Shown in pieces: positions 16,476-24,868 of a stretch of DNA of 64,000 nt. The position numbers and the translations under genes are program-made. Position 1 is the first letter of the stretch; each line of letters begins with the position of its first letter. The stretch is from NCBI GenBank assembly GCA_000173115.1, contig ABVW01000002.1:62001-126000 (forward strand). Reading direction: 5' to 3'. This DNA comes from Flavobacteria bacterium MS024-3C (GTDB lineage Bacteria; Bacteroidota; Bacteroidia; Flavobacteriales; Flavobacteriaceae). The notes beneath the pieces were generated by a model. The model had not been told where the DNA came from, ran no database searches, and worked only from the letters and a program-made list of their open reading frames with translations.

Positions 16476-16829
16476 ATGAAAAAAGTCCTTTTTAGCCTAT
16501 TATTTTTATGTAGCTTTTATGCTTTTGCACAGCATAAAGACAGAGATATGTCTGAGGCTGCAACCAAAATAAACAAGCGTAGCCTGCTAATAGATGTCAG
16601 AACCCCTGCAGAATTTAAGGTAGGCCACCTGCCTCATGCGGTTAATATAGATTGGTTGTCTGCTGACTTTAATAAGGCTTTTGACAGCATAGGCAAACGC
16701 AAGAAGATTTATGTGTACTGTCGTAGTGGTAAGCGTTCCGCAATGGCAGCTTCCAGACTAGACAGTCTTGGTTATAAAAGGGTTGTGAACCTTAAAGGCG
16801 GCTATAAGGCTTATGAAAAGACGCAGTAG
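16476..16829 (+). CDS. Exported single-domain rhodanese-like protein
   Basis: This 117-residue protein has a signal peptide (residues 1-19, ending AFAQ) and one rhodanese domain, so it acts in the periplasm. The active-site loop YCRSGKRS carries the catalytic cysteine C82, and the earlier DVRTPAEFKVGHLPHAVNI is the family's second hallmark. It may transfer sulfur or handle oxidised thiols, but substrate and partner cannot be read from sequence. It stands alone between the UbiA-like gene and the convergent M3 peptidase gene, and no promoter was clearly recognised. Confidence 0.9.
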   Translation: MKKVLFSLLFLCSFYAFAQHKDRDMSEAATKINKRSLLIDVRTPAEFKVGHLPHAVNIDWLSADFNKAFDSIGKRKKIYVYCRSGKRSAMAASRLDSLGYKRVVNLKGGYKAYEKTQ

Positions 16830-16903
16830 CTGTGGTGGTTTAAAAAACACAACTTCTAAGCTTCATACAATAGGCTTGATCCTTACTTCAAAAATACCCT
16901 AGC

Positions 16904-16978
16904 ACTTTGCTTGATTCAATAAACCTGCTTGTTACTCTATTAACGCTTCTATACTTTGCTTAATTCAATAAACCCGCT
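16904..16978. repeat. 26-bp direct repeat duplicating the end of the M3 peptidase gene
   Basis: 16953-16978 contains the last codons and stop (GLLN, stop) of the minus-strand peptidase gene. 16904-16929 repeats it at 24 of 26 positions, 49 bases downstream in the gene's direction. The duplicate could encode AGLLN and then reads on to a TAG. The remaining gap (16830-16903) shows nothing recognisable. Confidence 0.65.
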
Positions 16979-18984
16979 CTTTTCAGTAGTGCCTCAGGCT
17001 TTGGTTCGCTGCCCCTGAATTTTTTGTACAATACCATAGGATCTTCTGAACCTCCCTTAGAGAGCACAAATTCTTTAAAGTCTGCTGCTACTATTGCATT
17101 AAAAATACCTGCTTCTTTAAATTTTTCAAAGGCGTCTGCATCTAATACCTCTGCCCACTTATAGCTGTAGTATCCTGCCGCATATCCCCCTTGGAAAATA
17201 TGAGAAAAAGCGGTGCTCATGCAACTTCCAGGCTGAGAAGGGTAAAGGTCTGTCCCTTTAAATGCATCATTTTCAAAAGCAGCAACATCTATTATTTTCA
17301 TTGGATTACTGCTGTGCCAGGCCATATCTAATAACCCAAAACTCAGTTGTCTCAAAGTGGCCATTCCCTCTAAGAAGGTAGCTTGTTCTTTTATTTTTTG
17401 GACCAATTCCATAGGAATTAAAGTGTGGTCTTTATAGTGTTTTGCAAAAAGTGACAAGGCTTCTTTTTCATAACACCAGTTTTCCATGAGTTGGCTGGGA
17501 AGTTCAACAAAATCCCAAGATACAGACGTCCCTGAGAGACTTGGGTAAGTGGTGTTGGCTAGCATGCCATGTAAGGCGTGGCCAAACTCGTGAAATAAGG
17601 TGGTGAGTTCTTGAAAAGTAAGTAATGCAGGCGTCTTGGAAGTAGCAGAACTAAAATTACATACTATGGCTATTTGCGGTCTGAAGTCCTGGCCGTCTTT
17701 TTTATACTGTGATCTAAAGGAGGTCATCCATGCGCCCCCCCTTTTTCCGGGTCTTGGGTGAAAGTCTGTGTAAAAATAGGATACAAAAGTTCCCTTGTTG
17801 TCATACACCTTATAGGTAGACACCTCTTTGTGGTAGACCGGTATGTCTTTGACCTCACTGAAGTTTAATCCGTATAATTTGTGGGCAATGTCAAACATAC
17901 CCATTACGCAGGCATTTAACGGTAGGTAGGGCTTGAGTACTTCTTCTTCAAAATTAAAAGTCGCTTGTCTGAGTTTTTCTCCTACAAAGGGGCCATCCCA
18001 TTTTTCTAGGTTTTCTAAACCAAACTGTTCTTTGCCGTACGCTTTTAAGGCCTCCATTTCTGCTTTTGCAGCTGGTAGGGCTTTGTTTAAAATGTTTTGT
18101 GAAAAATTAAGCACAGCAGCTGGGCTTTTGGCCATTCTTTCTTCTAAGACATATTGGGCGTGGTTTTCATACCCCAGTAATTGGGCCCTTTGGTGTCTGA
18201 GTCTAACAATTTCTAAAACAATGGCCTCGTTGTTGTTTTCGTTCTTTTGAAATCCTTTGCTGGTAAATGCTTTATGCATTTTTTCACGTAGTCCGCGTTG
18301 GGTAGAAAACTTCATAAAAGGCACATAGCTCGGGTAATCTAATGTGAAGATCCAGCCTTCTTTATCTTTGCTTTTTGCCAGGTCTTCTGCAGCCGTTTTA
18401 ACACTGTCTGGTAATCCGTCTAATTCAAGTTCATCTGTAATGTGAATGGAGAATATTTGGGTGTCTGCCAAGACGTGTTCCCCAAATTCCAACTGAAGTC
18501 TAGAGAGGTTTTTATCTATTTCTCTGAGTGTTTGTTGTTCGGCTTCATTGAGTAGTGCGCCATTCCTAACAAAAGATTTATAAGATTTGTCTAATAATCT
18601 TTGAGATTCTGTATCTAGAGATAGGTTGTCTTTCTGTTCGTAAACGGCTTTAACCCTTTTGAATAAGTCAGGGTCTAAACTCAGGTCATTGCTAAAGGCA
18701 CTGAGAAGTGGAGACACTTCTTGTGCAATTTTTTGCATTTCAGGGGAGGTTTCTGCTGAATTGAGGTTAAAGAATATGCTGGAAATATTTCCCAATGTCT
18801 GTCCTGCATAATCTAGGGCTACCACGGTATTTTCAAAAGAAGGTGCTTCTGATTGCTCCTTTACAGCAGTAATCTCCTCTTTGGCAAGGGCTATAGCGGT
18901 CTCAAAAGCGGGTTTGTAATGCTCGTTTTTAATCAGGTGAAATGGAGGCGTTTCAAATGGAGCTAATAAGGGATTTTTAGACAT
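16960..18984 (-). CDS. M3 family metallopeptidase (oligopeptidase A / dipeptidyl carboxypeptidase type)
   Basis: This 674-residue zinc peptidase belongs to the M3 family and degrades peptides released during protein turnover. The zinc site HEFGHALHG is in the C-terminal half, with the third ligand expected in the downstream LEGMATLRQ region. The frame is open 14 codons further upstream, but MSKNPLLAPFETPPF at 18984 is the usual family beginning. No signal peptide is seen, which suggests the cytoplasmic oligopeptidase role. It is the last gene of a purK-purE-peptidase run on the minus strand, 91 bases after purE with no promoter found between. Its 3' end is partly duplicated downstream. Confidence 0.93.
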   Translation of the reverse strand: MSKNPLLAPFETPPFHLIKNEHYKPAFETAIALAKEEITAVKEQSEAPSFENTVVALDYAGQTLGNISSIFFNLNSAETSPEMQKIAQEVSPLLSAFSNDLSLDPDLFKRVKAVYEQKDNLSLDTESQRLLDKSYKSFVRNGALLNEAEQQTLREIDKNLSRLQLEFGEHVLADTQIFSIHITDELELDGLPDSVKTAAEDLAKSKDKEGWIFTLDYPSYVPFMKFSTQRGLREKMHKAFTSKGFQKNENNNEAIVLEIVRLRHQRAQLLGYENHAQYVLEERMAKSPAAVLNFSQNILNKALPAAKAEMEALKAYGKEQFGLENLEKWDGPFVGEKLRQATFNFEEEVLKPYLPLNACVMGMFDIAHKLYGLNFSEVKDIPVYHKEVSTYKVYDNKGTFVSYFYTDFHPRPGKRGGAWMTSFRSQYKKDGQDFRPQIAIVCNFSSATSKTPALLTFQELTTLFHEFGHALHGMLANTTYPSLSGTSVSWDFVELPSQLMENWCYEKEALSLFAKHYKDHTLIPMELVQKIKEQATFLEGMATLRQLSFGLLDMAWHSSNPMKIIDVAAFENDAFKGTDLYPSQPGSCMSTAFSHIFQGGYAAGYYSYKWAEVLDADAFEKFKEAGIFNAIVAADFKEFVLSKGGSEDPMVLYKKFRGSEPKPEALLKRAGLLN

Positions 18985-19040
18985 TGGCTGACAGGTGTTT
19001 TTGTGTGAATATTCAGTTTTAAGCAAGAGCAGCTTGCTCT

Positions 19041-19113
19041 TTATTACTGAATTGGTTTAGCGTCTTCGCTACTTTTTATGACTGAACTGATTTTGCGCCT
19101 TCGATCACTTTTT
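19041..19113. repeat. 37-bp degenerate duplication of the purE 3' end
   Basis: 19077-19113 holds the last codons and stop of purE (minus strand). The adjoining 19041-19077 repeats it at about 30 of 37 positions with one gap, a 36-base period. The duplicate lies immediately past the stop codon, the same arrangement as at the neighbouring M3 peptidase gene. Confidence 0.55.
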
Positions 19114-19561
19114 CTTTAAGGGCTTCCTTATAAGCAATTATTTGATCGAGAATTGCAGGATCACTGCTCCCGAGTATTTGGGCGGCGAGAATGCCCGCAT
19201 TCTTGGCACCATTCAGTGCCACGGTGCCAACAGGCACCCCGCCCGGCATTTGTAATATAGACAGCACAGAATCCCAGCCGTCTATAGAATTGCTGCTTTT
19301 AATGGGTACACCTATCACTGGTAAAGGAGATAAAGAAGCCACCATTCCAGGTAAATGTGCTGCACCACCGGCACCCGCTATAATAACACCAATACCCTCA
19401 AGGTGCGCGTTTTTACTAAAGCTAAATAGTTTTTCAGGGGTCCTATGGGCAGAAACAATGTCTACCATGACCGCTATATTTAAAGATTTTAAAAAGTCTA
19501 TGGCTTCTTGCATTACAGGAAGGTCGCTGGTGCTTCCCATGACTACGGCTACTTTTTTCAT
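19076..19561 (-). CDS. purE: N5-carboxyaminoimidazole ribonucleotide mutase
   Basis: PurE moves the carboxyl group of N5-CAIR from nitrogen to carbon 4, giving CAIR in purine synthesis; the PurK product upstream makes its substrate. The 161-residue protein has the class I pattern: GSTSDLPVM at residues 9-17, SAHRTPE near residue 40 and AGGAAHLPGMV near residue 65, which together form the nucleotide site. It lies between purK and the M3 peptidase gene on the minus strand, 86 bases after purK. The last codons are echoed just downstream by a degenerate copy. Confidence 0.97.
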   Translation of the reverse strand: MKKVAVVMGSTSDLPVMQEAIDFLKSLNIAVMVDIVSAHRTPEKLFSFSKNAHLEGIGVIIAGAGGAAHLPGMVASLSPLPVIGVPIKSSNSIDGWDSVLSILQMPGGVPVGTVALNGAKNAGILAAQILGSSDPAILDQIIAYKEALKEKVIEGAKSVQS

Positions 19562-19607
19562 GTATTTTTATTTAGAACTATTTTTAACTGAGACTTCTAA
19601 TTCCAAT

Positions 19608-19633
19608 ACCCAGTATTATTTTTAAATATTGGG
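19608..19633 (-). other. Hairpin in the purK-purE gap
   Basis: CCCAGTATT and AATATTGGG can pair with one G-U over an eight-base AT loop, shortly after the purK stop. It has no T-tract on the minus strand. It may stabilise or punctuate the purK-purE message. Confidence 0.3.
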
Positions 19634-19647
19634 CGATTGTTCCCAGC

Positions 19648-20817
19648 CTATATTTTATTTTCACTAATTACGGCAATACTCTTTTTAACGGTTTCTGCCA
19701 TTTCTCTTGCAGTTTTCATATCTGGATGTACAATAGTAACATGGCCCATTTTTCTAAAAGGCCTGGTTTCTTTTTTTCCATAAATATGTGGTGTTACCCC
19801 GTCAAGACTTAAAATGTGTTTCATGTTTTTATAAACCACAGCGCCAGTGTGTCCTGCTGCGCCAACGAGATTGACCATAACGGCAGCTACTTTACTAGCG
19901 GTGTCTCCCAAAGGAAGGTCCAATATGGCCCTGAGGTGTTGTTCGTATTGGTTTGTGTAACTTCCCTCTATAGAGTAATGTCCTGAATTGTGTGGTCTTG
20001 GGGCAACTTCATTGACTAAAATATCGCCATCTTTTGTCAAAAACATTTCAACAGCCAAAAGACCTACATGGCCATAGGCTTCAGATGTTTTTAAGGCCAC
20101 TTCAATGGCCTTCTGGGCCAAATGATCTGTGATTCTTGCAGGACATAAAACGTATTCTACCTGATTAGCTTCAGGGTGAAATTCCATCTCAACAACGGGG
20201 TAGTGTACACTTTCTCCACTAGGGTTTCTACAGACAATTACGGCCAACTCTTTCTCGAAATCAATGAGGCTTTCTGTAATGCAAGCTACGTTGGGTAGCC
20301 CTTTTAGATCTGCTGCTTGTCTAACTACTTTTACGCCCTGACCATCATAACCAAATTGCGCAGACTTCCACACAAAAGGGAAAGACAGCCCTCCATGAGC
20401 AATACTGTCTTCAATTTCTGAGCTGTAGGCAAATCTATTAAAAGTAGCTGTTGGGATCTGATGGTCTGTGTAAAAGAGTTTTTGGGTGCCTTTGTTGGCA
20501 ATACTTCTTAGGCTATCTGAAGAGGGATATACAGTGACACCCTCTTTTTCGAGTGCTTCTAAGGCGTCAATATTTACATTTTCAATTTCTATGGTGAGTA
20601 GGTCTACTGTTTTTCCAAAGTTAAAAACAGTCTCATAATCCATTAAATTTCCTTGTTCAAAATGGTTGCAAGCCAATCTAGACGGAGCGTCTGGAGAGGG
20701 ATCTAATACTTTTGTTTGAATGTCCCATTTTCTGGTTTCTTGTAAAAGCATTTTACCGAGTTGTCCGCCACCGAGAATGCCGAGAGTGAAATTAGAAGAA
20801 AAATAGTTTGTACTCAT
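19648..20817 (-). CDS. purK: 5-(carboxyamino)imidazole ribonucleotide synthase
   Basis: PurK is an ATP-grasp enzyme that carboxylates aminoimidazole ribonucleotide with bicarbonate and ATP to form N5-CAIR, the substrate of PurE. The 389-residue chain opens its N-terminal domain with LGILGGGQLGKML, has PFVWKSAQFGYDGQGV in the middle (ATP-binding lysine) and NEVAPRPHNSGHYSIE near the end, all standard. The ATG at 20817 is preferred over a TTG one codon earlier. It heads the purK-purE-peptidase operon and is divergent from adk, with 134 bases between. Confidence 0.97.
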   Translation of the reverse strand: MSTNYFSSNFTLGILGGGQLGKMLLQETRKWDIQTKVLDPSPDAPSRLACNHFEQGNLMDYETVFNFGKTVDLLTIEIENVNIDALEALEKEGVTVYPSSDSLRSIANKGTQKLFYTDHQIPTATFNRFAYSSEIEDSIAHGGLSFPFVWKSAQFGYDGQGVKVVRQAADLKGLPNVACITESLIDFEKELAVIVCRNPSGESVHYPVVEMEFHPEANQVEYVLCPARITDHLAQKAIEVALKTSEAYGHVGLLAVEMFLTKDGDILVNEVAPRPHNSGHYSIEGSYTNQYEQHLRAILDLPLGDTASKVAAVMVNLVGAAGHTGAVVYKNMKHILSLDGVTPHIYGKKETRPFRKMGHVTIVHPDMKTAREMAETVKKSIAVISENKI

Positions 20818-20853
20818 CAATAAGGCCCTTAGGGTTATTTTGTGCTTGTGCTA

Positions 20854-20861
20854 CAAAAATA
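20854..20861 (-). promoter_or_regulatory. Possible -7 box before purK
   Basis: TATTTTTG on the minus strand fits TAnnTTTG and lies about 36 bases before the purK start. No -33 box and no recognisable purine-control site were found. Confidence 0.35.
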
Positions 20862-20916
20862 CGAGATAATTATTATAAAGCCGGTCTGTCCCTTTAAAAA
20901 AGCGAAATCAAAACAC

Positions 20917-20924
20917 TATATTTG
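20917..20924 (+). promoter_or_regulatory. -7 box of the adk promoter
   Basis: TATATTTG is an exact match to the consensus and is 27 bases before the adk ATG. The -33 region has only a weak TTT at 20893-20895. Confidence 0.55.
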
Positions 20925-20951
20925 TGCCTTTAATTAACTAAAAAAAACCCC

Positions 20952-21527
20952 ATGAAAACCAACCTTGTCTTGTTTGGGAAACCAGGCGCAGGAAAAGGAA
21001 CCCAAGCGGCCTTTTTAAAAGAAACCTACCAATTAAAGCATATTTCTACTGGAGATGTTTTTAGGGCTAATATTTCTCAAAATACTCCTTTAGGTCAATT
21101 GGCCAAGTCTTATATGGACAAAGGAGATTTGGTTCCAGATTCAGTGACCATACAAATGTTGGAGGCTGAGGTGAATGAAAATCAAGCTGCTGCGGGATTT
21201 ATTTTTGATGGATTTCCCAGAACAACGGCACAAGCAGAAGCATTGGATGCTTTTTTAAAGACCAAGTCAATGGCCATTTCAGCGACTATAGCCTTGGAGG
21301 CAGATGAAGATGTTTTAACTGCTAGGCTCTTGGAGCGAGGCAAAGAAAGTGGAAGACCGGATGATTCGGACGAAGCAAAAATTAGAAATAGATTTCAGGA
21401 ATACAACTTAAAAACAGCCCCTTTAGAGGCTTTTTACAAGGCCCAAAATAAGTTTTATACTGTTAATGGCATTGGAGAAATTTCAGAAATAACAAAGAGA
21501 ATAGCTGCTATTATTAGTGGTTTATAA
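20952..21527 (+). CDS. adk: Adenylate kinase
   Basis: Adenylate kinase interconverts ATP plus AMP and two ADP, keeping adenine nucleotides in balance. The P-loop GKPGAGKGT is at residues 9-17, FDGFPRT follows near residue 82 and the ERGKESGRPDD region marks the start of the lid. At 191 residues this is the short form, with a lid that lacks the four-cysteine zinc site of longer enzymes. The gene is 72 bases before obg on the same strand and the two are likely cotranscribed, a common flavobacterial order. Confidence 0.97.
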   Translation: MKTNLVLFGKPGAGKGTQAAFLKETYQLKHISTGDVFRANISQNTPLGQLAKSYMDKGDLVPDSVTIQMLEAEVNENQAAAGFIFDGFPRTTAQAEALDAFLKTKSMAISATIALEADEDVLTARLLERGKESGRPDDSDEAKIRNRFQEYNLKTAPLEAFYKAQNKFYTVNGIGEISEITKRIAAIISGL

Positions 21528-21599
21528 AAGAAAAGCGCTGTTTGAAGCATCGGCCTAGAATAGGCCAATTTAGCCCATAAATTATTTAATCATTACCCC

Positions 21600-22628
21600 A
21601 TGACAGAAGGAAATTTCGTAGATTATGTAAAGGTTTTTTTAACCTCAGGAAACGGAGGAAAGGGATCTATACATTTACACAGGGAGAAATTCATCACCAA
21701 AGGAGGACCCGATGGTGGCGATGGAGGAAGAGGGGGCCACATTATTTTAAAGGGGAACAAGCATCTTTGGACGCTGGTTCATTATAAATTTAAAAAGCAT
21801 TTTACTGCAGAGCATGGGGGACATGGCAGTAAAAACAGGAGTTTTGGAACAGACGGAAACGACGTCTATTTAGAAGTGCCTCTGGGAACTGTTGTTAAAG
21901 ATGGAGAAACCCAAGAGCCATTATATGAAGTGACCGAGCACGACCAAGAGATTGTGCTTTTGGACGGAGGAAAAGGGGGGCTAGGAAACTGGCACTTTAG
22001 GTCTTCTACCAATCAAACACCCAGATATGCCCAACCTGGAATTCCAGGAAAAGAAGGCTCTTTTACCCTTGAATTAAAAGTATTGGCAGACGTAGGATTG
22101 GTTGGTTTTCCAAATGCAGGAAAATCTACCTTACTCTCTGTGATTACCTCTGCAAAGCCAAAGATTGCCTCTTATGCCTTTACCACCCTCAAACCCAATT
22201 TAGGGATTGTGGAATACAGGGATTTTAAGAGTTTTGTCATGGCAGATATTCCTGGAATTATCGAAGGAGCGGCAGAAGGCAAAGGTTTGGGCCATTATTT
22301 TTTAAGGCATATTGAGCGCAATGCGACCCTTTTATTTTTAATTCCAGCAGACAGTGAAGATATTGTAAAAGAGTACGGTGTTTTGTTGGATGAGTTGAGA
22401 AGATACAACCCTGAATTGTTGGACAAAGACCGCTTGGTTGCCATTTCAAAGAGCGATATGCTGGATGAGGAATTAGAAGCTGAGATTTCAGGCTTGTTAA
22501 AACCCGTATTGGGAAATACCCCATTTTTGTTCTTCTCTGCTGTGGCACAAAAAGGCATTATGCCGCTCAAAGACACCCTTTGGGAAATGATACACGATCA
22601 AAAGGAATCCATGGGTTCTGGAAAATAA
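21600..22628 (+). CDS. obg: GTPase Obg (CgtA)
   Basis: Obg is an essential GTPase that binds the 50S subunit late in assembly and links growth to (p)ppGpp. The glycine-rich Obg domain fills residues 1-160. The G domain follows with GFPNAGKST (169-177), the DIPGIIEGA switch II and SKSD as the guanine-specificity motif. At 342 residues there is no C-terminal OCT extension. It starts 72 bases after adk and is followed four bases later by the Mpl-like gene, so adk-obg-mpl likely form one transcript. Confidence 0.97.
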   Translation: MTEGNFVDYVKVFLTSGNGGKGSIHLHREKFITKGGPDGGDGGRGGHIILKGNKHLWTLVHYKFKKHFTAEHGGHGSKNRSFGTDGNDVYLEVPLGTVVKDGETQEPLYEVTEHDQEIVLLDGGKGGLGNWHFRSSTNQTPRYAQPGIPGKEGSFTLELKVLADVGLVGFPNAGKSTLLSVITSAKPKIASYAFTTLKPNLGIVEYRDFKSFVMADIPGIIEGAAEGKGLGHYFLRHIERNATLLFLIPADSEDIVKEYGVLLDELRRYNPELLDKDRLVAISKSDMLDEELEAEISGLLKPVLGNTPFLFFSAVAQKGIMPLKDTLWEMIHDQKESMGSGK

Positions 22629-22632
22629 TACT

Positions 22633-23988
22633 ATGAGAATACATTTTATAGCCATTGGAGGAAGTGCTATGCATAACTTAGCATTGGCATTACACGAAGC
22701 GGGTCATGAGATTAGCGGCAGTGACGACGTCATTTTTGAACCCTCTAAAAGCCGCCTAGCAGCGGTTGGTTTACTTCCCTTAGAAATGGGTTGGCAGCCT
22801 GAAAACATTCACTCAGATATAGATGTAATTGTTTTAGGCATGCACGCAAAACCAGGGAATCCTGAGCTTGAAAAAGCCCAGGAATTGGGTTTAAAAGTGT
22901 ATTCTTATCCTGAATTTTTATATGAACATTCAAAGCATAAAACACGCGTTGTCATAGGGGGGAGTCACGGAAAAACAACCATTACTTCTATGATCCTTCA
23001 TGTGATGCACTACCATGAAAAAGAAATAGACTTTATGGTGGGAGCCCAATTAGATGGCTTTGACAAGATGGTTCATCTCACAGAGGAGAACGATTTTATG
23101 TTATTAGAGGGAGATGAATACCTCTCTTCTCCCATAGATGCCCAATCAAAGTTTTTACATTACAAGCCGCATATTGCGCTCTTGAGTGGTATTGCTTGGG
23201 ACCATATTAATGTATTCCCCACTTTTGAATCTTATTGTGCGCCCTTTGAATCCTTTATTGATAGTATTGTAGCGGGAGGTAGCCTTACTTTTAATCAAGA
23301 GGATCAGGTACTTAATGAAATGGTTGAAAAAGCCACCAACACCATTCGCAAAATTGCTTATACCACCCCAGAGGCTTCTATAGATAGTGGTGTAACTTAT
23401 CTAGAAACGGAAGAAGGTCCTTTGCCATTAGAAATTTTCGGAATGCACAACCTCAATAATCTGGCAGGTGCCAAGTGGATATGCCAGCATATGGGTATAG
23501 ACGCCCTAGATTTCTATGAGGCCATTAGTAGTTTTAGAGGCGCTTCTAAACGATTAGAATTGGTCGCTAAGAACAATCAAACAGCTATTTATAAAGATTT
23601 TGCTCACGCACCGAGTAAGGTAAAGGCCACTACTGCAGCGGTTAAGGAGCAATATCCTGATAGGAAGTTGGTTGTGGTACTTGAGTTGCATACCTACAGT
23701 AGTTTAGACGCTTCTTTTCTCAAGGAGTATAAAAATGCTTTGGCCAAGGCCGACGTCGGTATGGTTTTCTATGAGCCAGCCGTACTAGCCATAAAAGAAA
23801 GGGAACCTATCTCTGCGGAGGTTATTAAAAATGCTTTTGGTTCCGCTGCGCTTCAAATAGAAACCACGCCTGAAGGTTTGGCTGTTTTCTTGAGAGATTT
23901 GCCTTTAGAAGGAACGGCGCTGTTATTCATGAGTTCAGGTAATTACGGAGGCACGGACTTTAAAGCACTGGCCCAGCGAATTTCTTAA
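22633..23988 (+). CDS. mpl: Mpl-like UDP-N-acetylmuramate peptide ligase
   Basis: This 451-residue ligase of the Mur family has an N-terminal nucleotide domain beginning IHFIAIGGSAMHNLA, a P-loop GGSHGKTT at residues 109-116 and the Mur C-terminal domain. Best fit is Mpl, which attaches recycled L-Ala-gamma-D-Glu-meso-DAP to UDP-MurNAc in peptidoglycan recycling. MurC is the main alternative, but the GGSHGKTT loop and the HEAGHEISGSDD opening fit the Mpl branch better. It begins four bases after obg, which supports cotranscription with adk and obg. Confidence 0.88.
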   Translation: MRIHFIAIGGSAMHNLALALHEAGHEISGSDDVIFEPSKSRLAAVGLLPLEMGWQPENIHSDIDVIVLGMHAKPGNPELEKAQELGLKVYSYPEFLYEHSKHKTRVVIGGSHGKTTITSMILHVMHYHEKEIDFMVGAQLDGFDKMVHLTEENDFMLLEGDEYLSSPIDAQSKFLHYKPHIALLSGIAWDHINVFPTFESYCAPFESFIDSIVAGGSLTFNQEDQVLNEMVEKATNTIRKIAYTTPEASIDSGVTYLETEEGPLPLEIFGMHNLNNLAGAKWICQHMGIDALDFYEAISSFRGASKRLELVAKNNQTAIYKDFAHAPSKVKATTAAVKEQYPDRKLVVVLELHTYSSLDASFLKEYKNALAKADVGMVFYEPAVLAIKEREPISAEVIKNAFGSAALQIETTPEGLAVFLRDLPLEGTALLFMSSGNYGGTDFKALAQRIS

Positions 23989-24104
23989 GGTTTTACCAAG
24001 GTTTTTTTAGATTTTTGGCTATGGCTTTTTTGACCGATTATCTAGTCAGGGGGTAGTTTGTCTGGTTTGCGTTTCTTTTTGAGCCACACAGGCTATCTTT
24101 ACTC

Positions 24105-24800
24105 ATGGTCTATATTAAAAATTCGGGTATGAAGGCTTGGTCTGTGGAAGACCAGCCTAGAGAAAAATACCTGCGTTTGGGTGGACAAAAATTGACAGAT
24201 GCAGAGCTTCTTGCCATAGTTTTAGGCAATGGTTCTGTTGGTCAGTCTGCCCTTTCACTGGCCAAGACGCTATTGATTGCATGTGACAATGACCTTCAAA
24301 AACTATTTGAACTTTCCATAGAGAAGCTTATGGATTTTAAAGGAGTAGGGAAGGTGAAAGCCATTAAAATAAAGGCGTCACTAGATTTTGGATACAGATT
24401 GTTGCATGTCAATGCTACCGTCCCCCTATCTCTTTCTTCTAGTGGAGCTGCATTCTCTATTTTGAAGCCTGTTTTAATTGGTTTGACTTATGAAGAGTTT
24501 TGGGTGCTGTATTTGGATAATTCTAATGTGCTTATTGAGCGTTCCTTACTTGGTAAAGGTGGTTTTACAGCCACAGTTGTAGACATCAGGTTGGTTTTAC
24601 AACAGGCTATAAGATGGGGTGCTACGGCTATGATTGTAGCCCATAATCATCCCACAGGCAACCTAAAACCCTCCCATTCAGACAAAGCTTTGACACAGAA
24701 ATTAAAGGAAGCCGCTAAGGTTTTAGATATTAAATTACTAGATCATATAATAGTAGGTAAAAATGAATACTTCAGTTTTGCAGACCAGAATCTGCTATAA
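24105..24800 (+). CDS. radC: RadC/JAB domain protein
   Basis: RadC proteins have a helix-hairpin-helix segment and a JAB1/MPN-type metal domain; despite the name, a DNA-repair role is unproven. The 231-residue chain shows the HhH part (LMDFKGVGKVKAIKIKA) at roughly residues 78-94 and the metal motif AHNHPTGN followed by SHSD in the last third. Two starts are possible: ATG 24105 or ATG 24129 (MKAWSVEDQPREK), the latter nearer the family consensus. A TATCTTTA box ends three bases before the first ATG, which favours 24105 if it is a promoter. The deacetylase-like gene follows on the same strand. Confidence 0.93.
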   Translation: MVYIKNSGMKAWSVEDQPREKYLRLGGQKLTDAELLAIVLGNGSVGQSALSLAKTLLIACDNDLQKLFELSIEKLMDFKGVGKVKAIKIKASLDFGYRLLHVNATVPLSLSSSGAAFSILKPVLIGLTYEEFWVLYLDNSNVLIERSLLGKGGFTATVVDIRLVLQQAIRWGATAMIVAHNHPTGNLKPSHSDKALTQKLKEAAKVLDIKLLDHIIVGKNEYFSFADQNLL

Positions 24801-24868
24801 TTGTTTATTTTTAAGCCTAGAATAACCGTTCCCTTACTGATCTATTTTTGAATCATACTTTCTTGTAA

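Noticed and set aside
21547-21571. GCATCGGCC...GGCC palindrome also seen near 37646-37660 as a dispersed repeat
   Set aside because: Only two places share about nine bases plus a GGCC arm; too short for a repeat family without a genome-wide search.
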